Part shown: in pieces, positions 50,900 through 62,800 of the stretch | Position numbering within the stretch: the stretch's first letter is position 1 | Layout of the letters: every line of letters begins with the position of its first letter | Assembly: GCF_000003815.2 (NCBI RefSeq) | Contig: NC_049985.1 | Coordinates: 7,564,066-7,628,065, forward strand | DNA from: Branchiostoma floridae | Taxonomy: Eukaryota > Chordata > Leptocardii > Amphioxiformes > Branchiostomatidae | Length of the DNA stretch: 64,000 nucleotides | Direction of reading: 5' to 3' | The notes under the pieces: model-generated | The model's database searches: none | The model's input: the letters and a program-made list of their open reading frames with translations, nothing else | What the model was told of the DNA's origin: nothing | Made by a program: the position numbers and the translations under genes

Positions 50900-53800
50900 G
50901 TGGCAAATATACAAAAGTAACGGTCTCCTCTGTCAGCACTGGAACACCAGTGCTGAAGTGGTCGTCAGCACTGGTGTTCCAGTGCTGAGCCGGCGTCAGC
51001 ACTGGAAATCCAGTGTTGAGGCAGCTTCAGCACTGGAAGCCCTCCTGTCAGCACTGGAAACCGAGTGCTGAGACTACAATTAGCACTGGATTTCCAGTGC
51101 TGAGGACGTTTCAGCTCTGCAAATCCAGTGCTGACAAATATTCCGCACTGGAAACCGAGTGCCTAAGCCGTCGACTCTAAAGTACTTTTTTAAGTAGCGA
51201 CACGACTGTAAGTACTAACTCTTTGTAAAAAAAACAAGAATGGTGTTAAAAACACCCTGGCGACGCTGGGTCTAATGGATTTGTGAGTCTCTATATGAAA
51301 AGGATGTTTATTAGGTAGCCATGCTCACAACACAGTCTTGCACGCACACATTTCCATGCAATGATTCCATCTTGGGAGAAGCCTCGCAAACATTTTATCA
51401 ACTCTGCAAAAAAAGTTAAGCTTGCCTCATTCTGAGTAAATTCTGAAAATCTATATTTACCTTTGCCAAAATGTTATATTTGGGCGTGTTTAGCCGTCAG
51501 GTGACAACCCCTCTATCCATAACCCCCTATACTCCATACAAATATTTGTGTGTGTGTCTGTGAACAGTATAACTTGATTAAGTCTTGGATGGATCTTTAA
51601 TGGTATTTGGTAGTCAGGGAAATCGAAGGTCAAGTTCGATAATGGATCCCCAATCTACTCCCTAAGGTACTGCAGCGGAACTACTGTTTTTATATTTCCT
51701 GTTTCCTGACATTTCACGGTCTTGATTTTTTAAAGGTGGGTATCTCTTGGGGCAGAGAGTTAGTGCTGTAAGTTTGGATCCCCTAGCGCCTTTATTTTCG
51801 GAAATCGTTTCAAAGTTTAGAAGAGAATAAATCAAGAACGTTTTGATGGATCGTCATGCTTTTTAGGTTTTGTAATGTCTAATTTGCATAAGTAATGGCA
51901 AAATGTTATAAATCCCTACATTCCATCTAACTTCTCACATATGTAACTGAGAAAGACCGAAATTCTTTGGGTATCAATTATGCAAATAGATACCTCTTTT
52001 GCATAATCAATGACAGGATACTATAATTCTATAGTAGTAAATGATGGAAATTTCATATTTGAGGCATCACGAAGCAAACTAAAGCGAAAATTATTAAACA
52101 TAAATCATTCAAATCAGCAGGGTACGTCACATCTAATTTTTGAGGTAACGCTACAACAGCCTTCTTTGCTATCAGATAAGATTTTCATACTAAGATAAGA
52201 TTTTCATAGTTTAAACTTTTCCCACCTTATGTTCACCTGTACACACCTACATATTTTTTCTTAAGTTACAAGACCTATCTTAGACTTGGCCAGAACACTA
52301 GATATCAAAACCGAAAGTTCACTGCAGTACGCTAGAAAACCGATAGGCGGAACCATTTTAGAACTTGACTTTTATGTTCACGACCCTACACACATTCAAG
52401 ATTCATCAGAATCCATACTTTGCGAGTTATGCAGGCTACAAACAGACACACATGGAGATAAACGGCACCGAACACATAACCTTTAATGGACAAAGTTACG
52501 TTTTAACGTATTACGCTTGGGTTCTGTATTCAGTGCAAAGCTTTGTTGGGACTCCCTCACTCCAAAAGAGATATCTAAATAATACAAATTCCGACTACTA
52601 CCATGATACTATCTCCGCCGGACCAAACCTCTGCTTGGAGAATATGTGTCACGATGGTCTAAAAAGGCCCTGAAAATCCTATCTTGAAAGCCATGTCAAT
52701 CAATGTCAATCATCCATTTCACTAATGGAAACGGTAGCTGATTGGTTCTCACCTTTGAGGGCGGAAACTTGAAATGTTTTTGTTTCACCTAGACGAGCTG
52801 AATTTTTCCCGCGAACTTACCCTTTCAAATGCACGCCTGTCTCCGCCCCAATTGTTCCCCTGTTTGCACAGTAAACAATACCCAAGCTTTCATTCCTACG
52901 ATGACGCATCTTTAATACTGACACAGCCCTCTCAGTCCCTTCTTTGCTATATTCTCGTCTATTCTGTCACCAATATTTATAAAATACCGAAGCTAAGGTG
53001 CAAGGAAATATCAGTTTCCGACATTCCCCCGGGGCATTCCCCGCGCGGGGCCGGTGACGCGCGGAACCCGTCGCCATTTCCGTTCTTTCCTACGTACATT
53101 ATATCTGCGCTAGACACACACAAATTTAACCGGCATAGTACGGATAGTTCGTCGATGAAGTCGACTTTCTATATATAATTTGTTTTCAAAACACATCCAT
53201 GAAAGCAACGTCAACACTGACCGCCTTGCTACATATTTCCGCCCTTGATTGAGAACTTGACTCTGGCCCTGTCCTGTTCTATCAATAATCGACAACGCCT
53301 CGGAAATATCAACCCTCGCTTTCCGATTTAATAAGGTATTCTTTCCAATAACTCATTACACCTATGTATTTCTCTATTCTAATGAACTACAGTTCCTGAT
53401 TCAATACGACCGGTAACAAACTCTGCACAAGCCGCTGTTTGATGCGTCGGCATGTGTTCGACTAGCTCTGGCGTCCTTGATAGGAAAATTGAAATTGAAA
53501 AAAAAAAGCCACATCTATGTAAATAAAAACGCAACTTGTAATGAAGCACACAATGTAAAGCAAAGTCTGGGGAAGAAGGGGGAATTGACGAGGGAGCTGG
53601 ATTAGATCGGTCGGCCGGCCCTCCAGTTTGTTTACAAACCGACGCCTGGCGATGTTTGAATCAATGTGTTGAAAAAAGGAAAATATATCGGCTTTTAATA
53701 CGTGGTAAACTTTTGGTGTCCTTCTGCTTGAAAATGATACATTACACAAACGATTTGAATTTTACTAAAACACACAGAAGTAATTTAGTTGGTGAAGGAG

Positions 53801-56800
53801 GGGTTCAAGAGAGTGTTGTTGTTGTTTGCAGCCCGGGATCCTTGACTTACAACCGACGCCATTTTTTCCGGTTGTCATAGATCTGCGAATCTTCATTCGT
53901 ATTGTCGTTATTCTCCCCAAATGTGAATGTCACTAGCTGAGCAAGTAAAACACTCAAGGTGGTAATCGTGACTCGTACAAGTACTAGTAACAAAGATCAA
54001 GTCAACCTAACTATAAAATGTATATGCGAAAGCCCACTCATTCACTTCTTGCAGATTGTTTGTGTTTTCTTTATAAATTTGGGGCATCAAAAACTCCTCA
54101 TTTTGGGATCATAAATCCATGCAACTCCCCACCTATGTAATATCTGCTGCGCTATTATTAAAACCGTGGCAGTGACTAGACACCCTTTTACCCATGATCA
54201 GCATAGAAAACTTAGTTTCTACGTGTTGTCGGGCGTGTACGGGGGTTGAAGTCTGAAATCATTACTGCTTTCGTTGGGTGTTTGGTCAACGTTGCGATAT
54301 CAAAATTCCGCCGTTACCTATTTATACAATCAAGGATAAAACCTCATTGTTACAAATGTGGCCTTACAAGAGGGTGATAGAATGCCTCGCGGGAGGTATT
54401 CATTCACACCATGTCGTATAACAGTTCTCTCGAAGGCGATTAATCTATATGCAAAACAAATGGCCTTCTGATGTTTAGTAGGCCGACAAAAGATCTCTCA
54501 ACGTTATGACACCGGCCTTCTGGACAACTGTGAGAGTTGAGTAGAAACAAAACTCCTGGCTCCCGGGATTCGAATCCCGGCCGCCAGATTACAAAACAAG
54601 CGTTAACCCATAGGCCGAAAAGGTCTTTCTACTACAATGTCGCTGTTGGCCCGGTCAAAAGGCGGGAAAAACTTAACGCCCCGTTCAAGAAGATGTATAC
54701 TAAAGACCAATTATTTGCTCTGTGTGTATGTCTTCCTTTCTTGTATCGACAATAAATTGATGTATCACTCAGTTAGGAAACGAGTTATCTGCTTTTTAAC
54801 CTTTCTTACGTTCGTCTGATTTAATAGGGTATTTTGAAAGCAGTGTATAAGGGTCACTTTTATACTTGTATGAATTTGAAAAATCTACGTATCCTCTCTG
54901 TAAGTGATTTTTGCTGTTTCTTGACATGACCACCATCAATGCGTTATCTTGACAAATATTCAGCAATGTGTATCAGTGTGTAGACATGAATACAGGGCCG
55001 CGGTCGGCACCCCGCCGTGCCTTGGGCGGGGCAAATTCCCCTGACAACGCGGACAAAAGCATAGCAACCGTACCACCGTGTGTCACGAGATAACATCGTG
55101 AGGACCAGGTCGCCGCTGTAATTATAACCATATGGACAGGGGTCGGGTTCGTCTGGCCGTGTGACGTGGCAGGCAAGACAGGACACGACGCGAGAGAGGA
55201 TCGACGTGGATGTTTACAGAGTAAAGTACAGCGTAGAGTACAGAGGGCTGGGAAACAGAATGAAGTTGATCATTTTAACAAGTATATGGCTGTCACCCGT
55301 ATTTGAACGCGCACGTGACATTCTGGTAGTACTGCTGGGCTGGAGTTCAACCAAGATAGAGACGGGAACAGAGAGATCGAGAGAAGTGAGGACGTGGCAA
55401 GGCTACTGGGCCTGTGATGGGTGGCGCGCGGGGCAGGGAGGAAGAAAGAACACATAAAGATGCCCGCCGATCCCTACCCTGAAGAGAACGCCAGCTCGGA
55501 GAAATCTTCCATACTACTGTATTGACACTCGGGGAGCGGGGCAAGATGCGGCGGGTACGGGCGGTGGCATAAGGCGGGAAAGAGATCTCAAGACTACTCG
55601 TCAGAAGGAAAGGTGGGTAGGCTCCCATATAAATTATTGGTGGACCGTGTTGTGGATACCGGTATCGTCCTGTACTGTACTTTATTGTAGTCTTAAATTT
55701 GTCGACACTTGGTTATGTGATTGTGACCCGGAGGTCTGAATCGGGCAGCGATCCACCATTTTGAAAACAGGTTTGGTTACGTAACGTTAGCGTTAACTTT
55801 TTTGTACTACCATAGTTTATGCTCAAGTTCATGTTTCTATATCTGTTCACTGCGTAAACGGTTGTGTATTTTTCTTCCTGCCACATGTCTTCTTTGGATT
55901 GTTTTGTGACCTATGCAGTGAGCGAGAAATCCGCATAGTGAAATGTCTGAAATCATTACGGCTTTCGTTGGGTATTTGGTCAACGTTGCGATATCAAAAT
56001 TCCGCCGTTACCTATTTATAAATCAATGATAAAGCCTCCTTGTTATAAATGTGGCTAACAAGAGGGTGGTAGAAATGCCTCGCGGGAGATGTTCATTCAC
56101 ACTATGTCGTATAACAGTTCTCTCGAAGGCGATTAATCTATATGCAAAACAAATGACCTTCTGATGTTAGGCCGACAAAAGATCTCTCAACGTTATAACA
56201 CCGGCATTTTCCTTTGATACCGATATGTGATGTGTCGAGTGATTGCATACCAAAAGAAGGTCTCACTATAGCCGCCCAAGACCATGGTGACGAATTGTTT
56301 TAGCGAATTAATACAATAGAGAGATGCCAGCCAGTCTATACATATTCTGAATACTGGATGTGATTTAGTTTTCTTCTGATATAACGGCAACTGGGAAATA
56401 CAGACGGGATCCCGTTCTTGTATACGAGAACGTCTGACACGTCTGTTCTGTGAGGTACCCTTTGCTATACAGCAATGTTTGATGAAAAAACGCCTCAAGA
56501 GCTTTCCAAACTTGTCAGGTGACAGTTCGCTCGAGGTCCCGCTTGTTTGTTCCAGCTTTTGTTTCAGTTAGATTTCATGAAGGAAATACACAGCTGGTTG
56601 AAGAGAGCAATTCAATGGTGCAAATCTCTAACCATTCTCGTCATATTTGGTCAGTGCCTTCTCCTTCTGGACAACTGTGAGAGTCGAGTAGAAACAAAAC
56701 TCCTGGCTCCCAGTCCGGGATTCGAATCCGGGCCGCCAGATTACAAAACAAGCGCTAACCGCTACGCCGAAAAGGTCCGGGCCATCGGGCGTTTGGCCTG

Positions 56801-59800
56801 GAGCTGGTCAGATTGGCGAAGTTGAACTCAACTGCCGGACCGATTTTCACGGCCCTTCTATGGGATTCGGTCCGGTCGTGAGAATCGGTCCTCCCTCACA
56901 GTCTTCCAAATGGAGTAAACTATGTGATGACAATGACTTTTATTAACTCGAAAATGTCTATTTGAGTCATGACAGTCAGTTTCAGAGGTGGTTTGGGAAA
57001 GTTTTTGCGCTTTTCTTCAGGCCGGACCGATTTTCACGGCCCTTCTATGGGATTCGGTTCGGTCGTGAGAATCGGTCCTCCCTCACAGTCTTCCAAATGG
57101 AGTAAGAGTCTATGTGATGACAATGACTTTTATTAACTCGGAAATGTCTACATGTACTTGAGTCATGACAGTCAGTTTCAGAAGTGGCTGCGGAAATATA
57201 AATATACATATAAAAGTATCACAAATCTAGTCTAACACAGAAGTTCGGCTTCTTCTCGCTTCTTGTGTAGGATAACGTGAAAATGTAGGATTAACTCGGA
57301 CATTGACATTGTTTTAACATTCAAGTTTTTGCAGTAGTGGGATTGACAGAAGTTGTGGTGTTATGATTTCTTTAGAAGTGCTGAAAATACTTATTTACTA
57401 AATCTTATTAAGTCTTTTGAATTATGTCTACATATCTCCTATGTCCCATGAGTCCCATGAGCTACCATAGTTAGGTTGCCCCATCTTATGGAGTATTTTG
57501 AATTATGTCTACCCCACTCTTATGTCTTCGTTTTGATGTAATTGTCTGTCTAATTGAGTCGTCTGGAGCAATTATGTTTTTAATAGGGAGTTGAGATTGA
57601 ATGAATACAATTATTATACAATGTGATACTACTAATAATTAAACATCATATCTACAAGCTATGTACAGGCAGCACAGCTATGAATAATGTCTCTTGAATG
57701 CAGGCAGAGTCTCATAAGTCTGACATCCATGCTATATGCTAGCCCACATTCATAAGGATTTTAATTTTATTCTTTCTACTTTTGTAGTTGTCTACATTGT
57801 ACTGTGCGGATATTCTGGCCTTTCCAAATATACTCTCCAGTTGAATATTCCAGTAACGGTCAGCTGTTCCCTCTTCGTCCCTATCCACAGTTACAACGCC
57901 GCAGGGGTACGTACTTGACGATTACGTCAGACGATGGCGGTTCCAGTAGGTCAATGTTCGAAGCAGCTGCGGGTAAACGTCTTCGGTATGTCGTCAAGGT
58001 AAGTAAGCACGATGTTCCAATGCGTCGAGTAACCAGAGTTCAACTTATCACAACTTTAGGCAACTAAGTNNNNNNNNNNNNNNNNNNNNNNNNNNNNNNN
58101 NNNNNNNNNNNNNNNNNNNNNNNNNNNNNNNNNNNNNNNNNNNNNNNNNNNNNNNNNNNNNNNNNNNNNAAGGCATAGATAGGCTTACCTGACTCATGAA
58201 TGCCGAAGTTCCAATTTCTCCGTGTTTTCTGGTTGCTACGAATTGACAAGAAAGAGAAGAGAATTGTTCTTGTACTTCAATTTTAACCTTTGTTCTTTGC
58301 GTGCGTTCTCCCTACGTACAGCAGCTCCTGAGATGAACATTAGCTAACTGTGACGACCATCCATGTGGTGACTTAGTCCATGTAGAACACCAACAGACGT
58401 GCAGCGATAGTAGCAAATTTATGAGGGTGACTTTACAATAATCCATTATTGCTAGCATCACTATTATTATAGTATATAAAACGGGTAATACTGTGTTCTC
58501 TCGTGATCTAACGCACAGGCCAACCTACCGGACAAGAGCGACGACGACGAGGTGTTCCTGACAGACATATATTATGTCCATCAGAACGACACATTCCCAC
58601 CACACCCAACATAGAGACTCTTACCGCCACAAGGGAAGTAGGTCGAGTCCCTTCACGAAAAGTGGCCATCGCTGAGAAGAGCCAGAATATACGTTTGTGC
58701 GGCTTGAACATTCTTAACAGAAGGGAGCCACACAACATCCAGAACAGCGCCATCGACAGAAGGAAGGCACTATGAGGGAAGTAGAGGCCAGTAGCAGAGC
58801 CAAGACGTACAGCCGATAGTTGTGATCATACTTGTCCATGTACAGAAAACCTGACATGACACCAGTTATAGAATTCACGGATTGACTGACTGTTTATATC
58901 ACGAATATGTATTTTAGTGTATACATTGTAGTAGTTGATTTTACATGTATATGAATGGACCGTAGATGAAATAACCGTTGTTTTGTGGTTTGACAAGACC
59001 TGTCTGTTTGATACGCCAAAATGTGACCACGAGATATAATGTATTTGTATGACAGATAGTCAGAGAGTAAAGATCAGAAGAGAAATAAAGATCCTCAGCT
59101 AAGACCGAGGTTAGCGAGGTCAGCATTACTAGTATATAGTAACGTCAAACCACCTTAACAGTCTCCCGTGCCCAGTGTACGGAAAACCTTGTCTCTGCGT
59201 CCTTCCTTTATTATAGCTGTGCTAGTCTTCAAAGCAGAATCTAAACAACTTGAAACCCATTGGTTTCATGGCTTGTTTGAAACTTGTGACATATTAATTT
59301 TTCAAAATCAGGCTTTACGTAATCTGTATCTATATAGCCGGTATAACCGCCCTTCGGCGTAACACACCAGCTTCAATTCCAAACGACAACCACCTGAAAG
59401 CACATCATTTCATATTTCATAAAAAGATATCGACAAAAATCTGTGACACATTGGTCTTCATTATTTCTTTGACCTCGTGAAAGCATATCATCCCACCTTG
59501 TAAAAGCAAAACTCAAAAGATGTTGGCAAAAGTTGTGCTACATTAATTGGTCTTGTCTTCTTTAAAACATCTTATTTTCCTACCACTAAAAATCAGGCTC
59601 TCTATTACTCCGAACGATTTATTAACCACTTGACAGCATTTCATTCCATATTGTAAAAAGCGCAGGCTTATAGAGACATAACGGCAAAAAGCTGGGACAT
59701 ATTGGTCTTCATTGCAAATTCATAAAGCATGCAAAACATCGTAATAATCTGTGTGTGCGGCTTATGATATGCAAGGAGCGTAGTCATTCCCGGCTATGTA

Positions 59801-62800
59801 AAAAGACCGTTCCCTTAAATCATTAATCCTGAAAACAAAGAATGCCTTAGCAAAGAAAAATAACAGCTAGAATAGTCCTCAATTGCCAGTGTATGGACGA
59901 CACCCCTACGGTTTAGCCAAAAATCAATTCCCAAGGGAATGCATTCGTGGAATTTTCTAAATTCCTTCAAAGCGATCGTAATACTGTAGAAAATGCCTCC
60001 GCCCCTGAGGCGTCGCCAAAAAACAAGCGATCTCTTTACCACACATATAGAGCACCTATGAGTTGTCTACCTCTGACTACCTATTGTTTTTTAAATTATG
60101 CTACTTTGCCGCACAAGCAGAATGTGTCGTCCACCTGTAACTACCTATTCTTTGTAAAAAAAAACAAGCGATCTCTTTACCACACAGATAGAGTACTATG
60201 AGTTATCTACCTCTGACTAAAAAGACATAGATATATCTAAGTCTAAAGGAAATTACTCAGACAGCCGTACGGGCGCATGCTACACGAATATTACGTTCAG
60301 CACTGGAACGTTCCAGTGCTTTATAACCGTCAGCACTGGAAGCCCAGAGCTGAAGTTTTTACAGCACTGGTGTTCCAGTGCTGAAAAGTTCCCGAGCACT
60401 GGTAAATCCAGTGCGGAACGGTTCAACCCGTTACTTTTGTATATCAGCACTCGGTTCCAGTGCTGACGGCGGTTTCAGCACTGGGTAACCCGCGAGTTCA
60501 GCACTGGTACCCGAGTGCTGACGGCAGTTCAGCACTGGAAAACCAGTGCTCGGAGAAGTTCAACACTGGAAATCCAGTGCTCGCATTGGGTTCAGCACTG
60601 GAATTCCAGTGCTGAGGGAGATTCAGCACAGCAACAAGGCCGCTCAGCACTGGAAAACCATTGCTGACGTTTCTTCAGCACTGGAAAACCAGTGCTGAGG
60701 CCGATTCGACCCATTGATTCAGCACTGGGACACCAGTGCGGAACCCGTTACTTTTGTATACTTGCGTCTGTGTGTCTGTGTGTTTGTGTTTCCGGATATT
60801 TGTGGTCAGCATAACTCAAGAACCTCGTCGTGTATTGCCATGATATTTGGTATGTGGGTAGGTGTTGGAAAGACAAAGGTCAAGGTCAATTTTGGCCCCC
60901 CTAGTATGCGACCTTGGTACCGCAGCAGAAATTCAGTTTTTTGCATCTTTTGACCTGGATGTGCTAGGGTCTTGATTTTTTGGTGGCAGATAGCTTGTGA
61001 CGTAAGAAATATGTGGTATATGTTTGGGTCCCCTAGCAGGTTGCTCTGGAACTGCAGCGGCGTTTTTCTCAAAATCTTCTTAGGAGGATACCTTGACAAG
61101 GGAACGACAAATTTAGATGATATTTGGTATGTAGGTAGCTTACACAGAGATGTACATCATCAAGTGCAAGTTATGCAAACTGGCACTTAATTTGCATAAC
61201 GAATGAGGGAAATCTACATTTGTAGTGTTTGACATTGTAGGACTTAAATACCTTTCATTTATGTAGTTTGTGGCTGGTGGTACATTAACAGATATCAATT
61301 ATGCAAACACATCCCTAATTTGCATTATTAATGTAAAAGTGCTATTATTCTTCTAAATGGTAAATGATTGCACAATCAACATTGTGACCAGTGTAAGTTA
61401 TCTAAATGCATACATAAGCAAGCATAGATTATGTAAATGTGGAAATCATTTACATGATCAGACCATTTCATTGAGATATGAGGTCTCCGAACTCTTGTTG
61501 TAACTTTGCACTGAAGATATGTTGCAATGAGTCAAGTTGGTCGGAAGGAGGTTTCAAAATGGCGCCCTCGTTTATTTGTATGCTTTGTAGAAGAGCCATG
61601 AACAGCACAGTATACTCATCTTCACCTTAAGTGTATTTTCCTTTTTTTTTCAGTACAAGAACGAGCCGTCCCCCTGGGGCCAGTGTGACCCAAAGAAAGG
61701 TCAGAACTACCTGGATTACTACGACACCTACACCCTGCCGGGCTGCCTGCTGGAGTGCCGCGCGAAACTTGTGGAGTCGTGCGGCTGTAGACCTATGTAT
61801 TATCCAGGTGATGTCTTGAAATTGTTTGATATATATGTGATGAAGCGTCCTGTAATTCCAGCTTATATTCATATGTCATTCACTTTTCTCCTTGGCGAAA
61901 GACATAAGCGTATCAGCCTAGTTTGGGTTGCATACTCTCCCCTCATCAACATGAATATGTAGTCCAGGAGGGGAGAGTATGACTACATAGTTCTACGTGT
62001 CATAAAGTGTTACAACAGTAATGTTCCAACGTCCGAATCAGGTATTCGAATTTTCGACGGTGCCCCACTCGTCCCGCTCGAAACAGTTCGATTCATTCGA
62101 ATGGAGCCCGTGTGATACAACTTAGAGTAGAGCCCGTGCCATGCGGAAAGTTATCACCCGGTCCGGAACACCGTACCGGTATCGAACGTTTTCGCGTCAC
62201 AGGTATGACATAATTGGTAATACTATAACCAAGCACAATGTTTTTGCTTGCTAACTATGCATTGTAAGCGAAAAGATTGTGTCAGTTGTTACTATGGAGG
62301 ATGACACTCTGGCTAGAGTATGTAAGCCCTGGTAAACTAACTAGGATGACACTCTGGGTAACATAAGCGATGATTTAGAGATACTTTTATGAATCTTTCA
62401 TTGTCTTTTCTCGATAAATTGTTGACACACATTTCACCCTCCAGGTACCTTAGACTATTGTTCACCACTGAACCTCAGCTCGTGCGTTTTACCAACGTTA
62501 GGTAAGTTGTGCACAGATTTCTGTACGTACGCTGAATAATGTCTACGGTGAGTTACGATAACAATAAGATATTGTAGTAGTGTCATCATAAACATGGACG
62601 TCAAACAGATATCGTAATATTGTCAAAGTGGAAAATATAAGTTCCGTTTTGAACTTCTGTTCTAGAAAAACGAAACGTCCAGCTACCAGATATCTATCTT
62701 AAATGTTTTGTGAACAGGTAAAGTAGATATGAAGACCAGAAGTTCCGCTGCAGTACATTAAAAAGCCACCAAGGGCCATTATCGATCTTGGCCTTCGTTT

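Larger units (their letters stand above)
50831..61653 (+). other. DEG/ENaC intron 5 (10.8 kb), repeat-dense
   Basis: Bounded by donor GTGAGG and acceptor TTTTTTTTTCAG. It holds two hairpin arrays, two long dispersed repeats, a duplicated block with tRNA-derived SINE parts, a 187-bp tandem duplication, an assembly gap and a candidate two-exon gene. The stretches 52031-54250, 54630-55940 and 58615-59330 show nothing I can name. Confidence 0.8.

Noticed and set aside
52774-53178. 134-residue frame in DEG/ENaC intron 5
   Set aside because: No splice borders, no domain and ordinary intronic composition; unlikely to be a gene.
55161-55457. 98-residue frame in DEG/ENaC intron 5, considered as an upstream exon of the nested candidate gene
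   Set aside because: No phase-compatible donor/acceptor link to 57891 was seen and the peptide matches no family I know.
54556-56783. Functional tRNA genes
   Set aside because: A- and B-box-like sequences are good, but the acceptor stems do not pair and both copies sit in duplicated repeat blocks, so they are tRNA-derived repeats.
50933-60742. CRISPR-like appearance of the palindromic arrays
   Set aside because: Palindromes with variable spacers look CRISPR-like, but spacers are only 5-12 nt, repeats are imperfect, and the context is a eukaryotic intron without cas genes.
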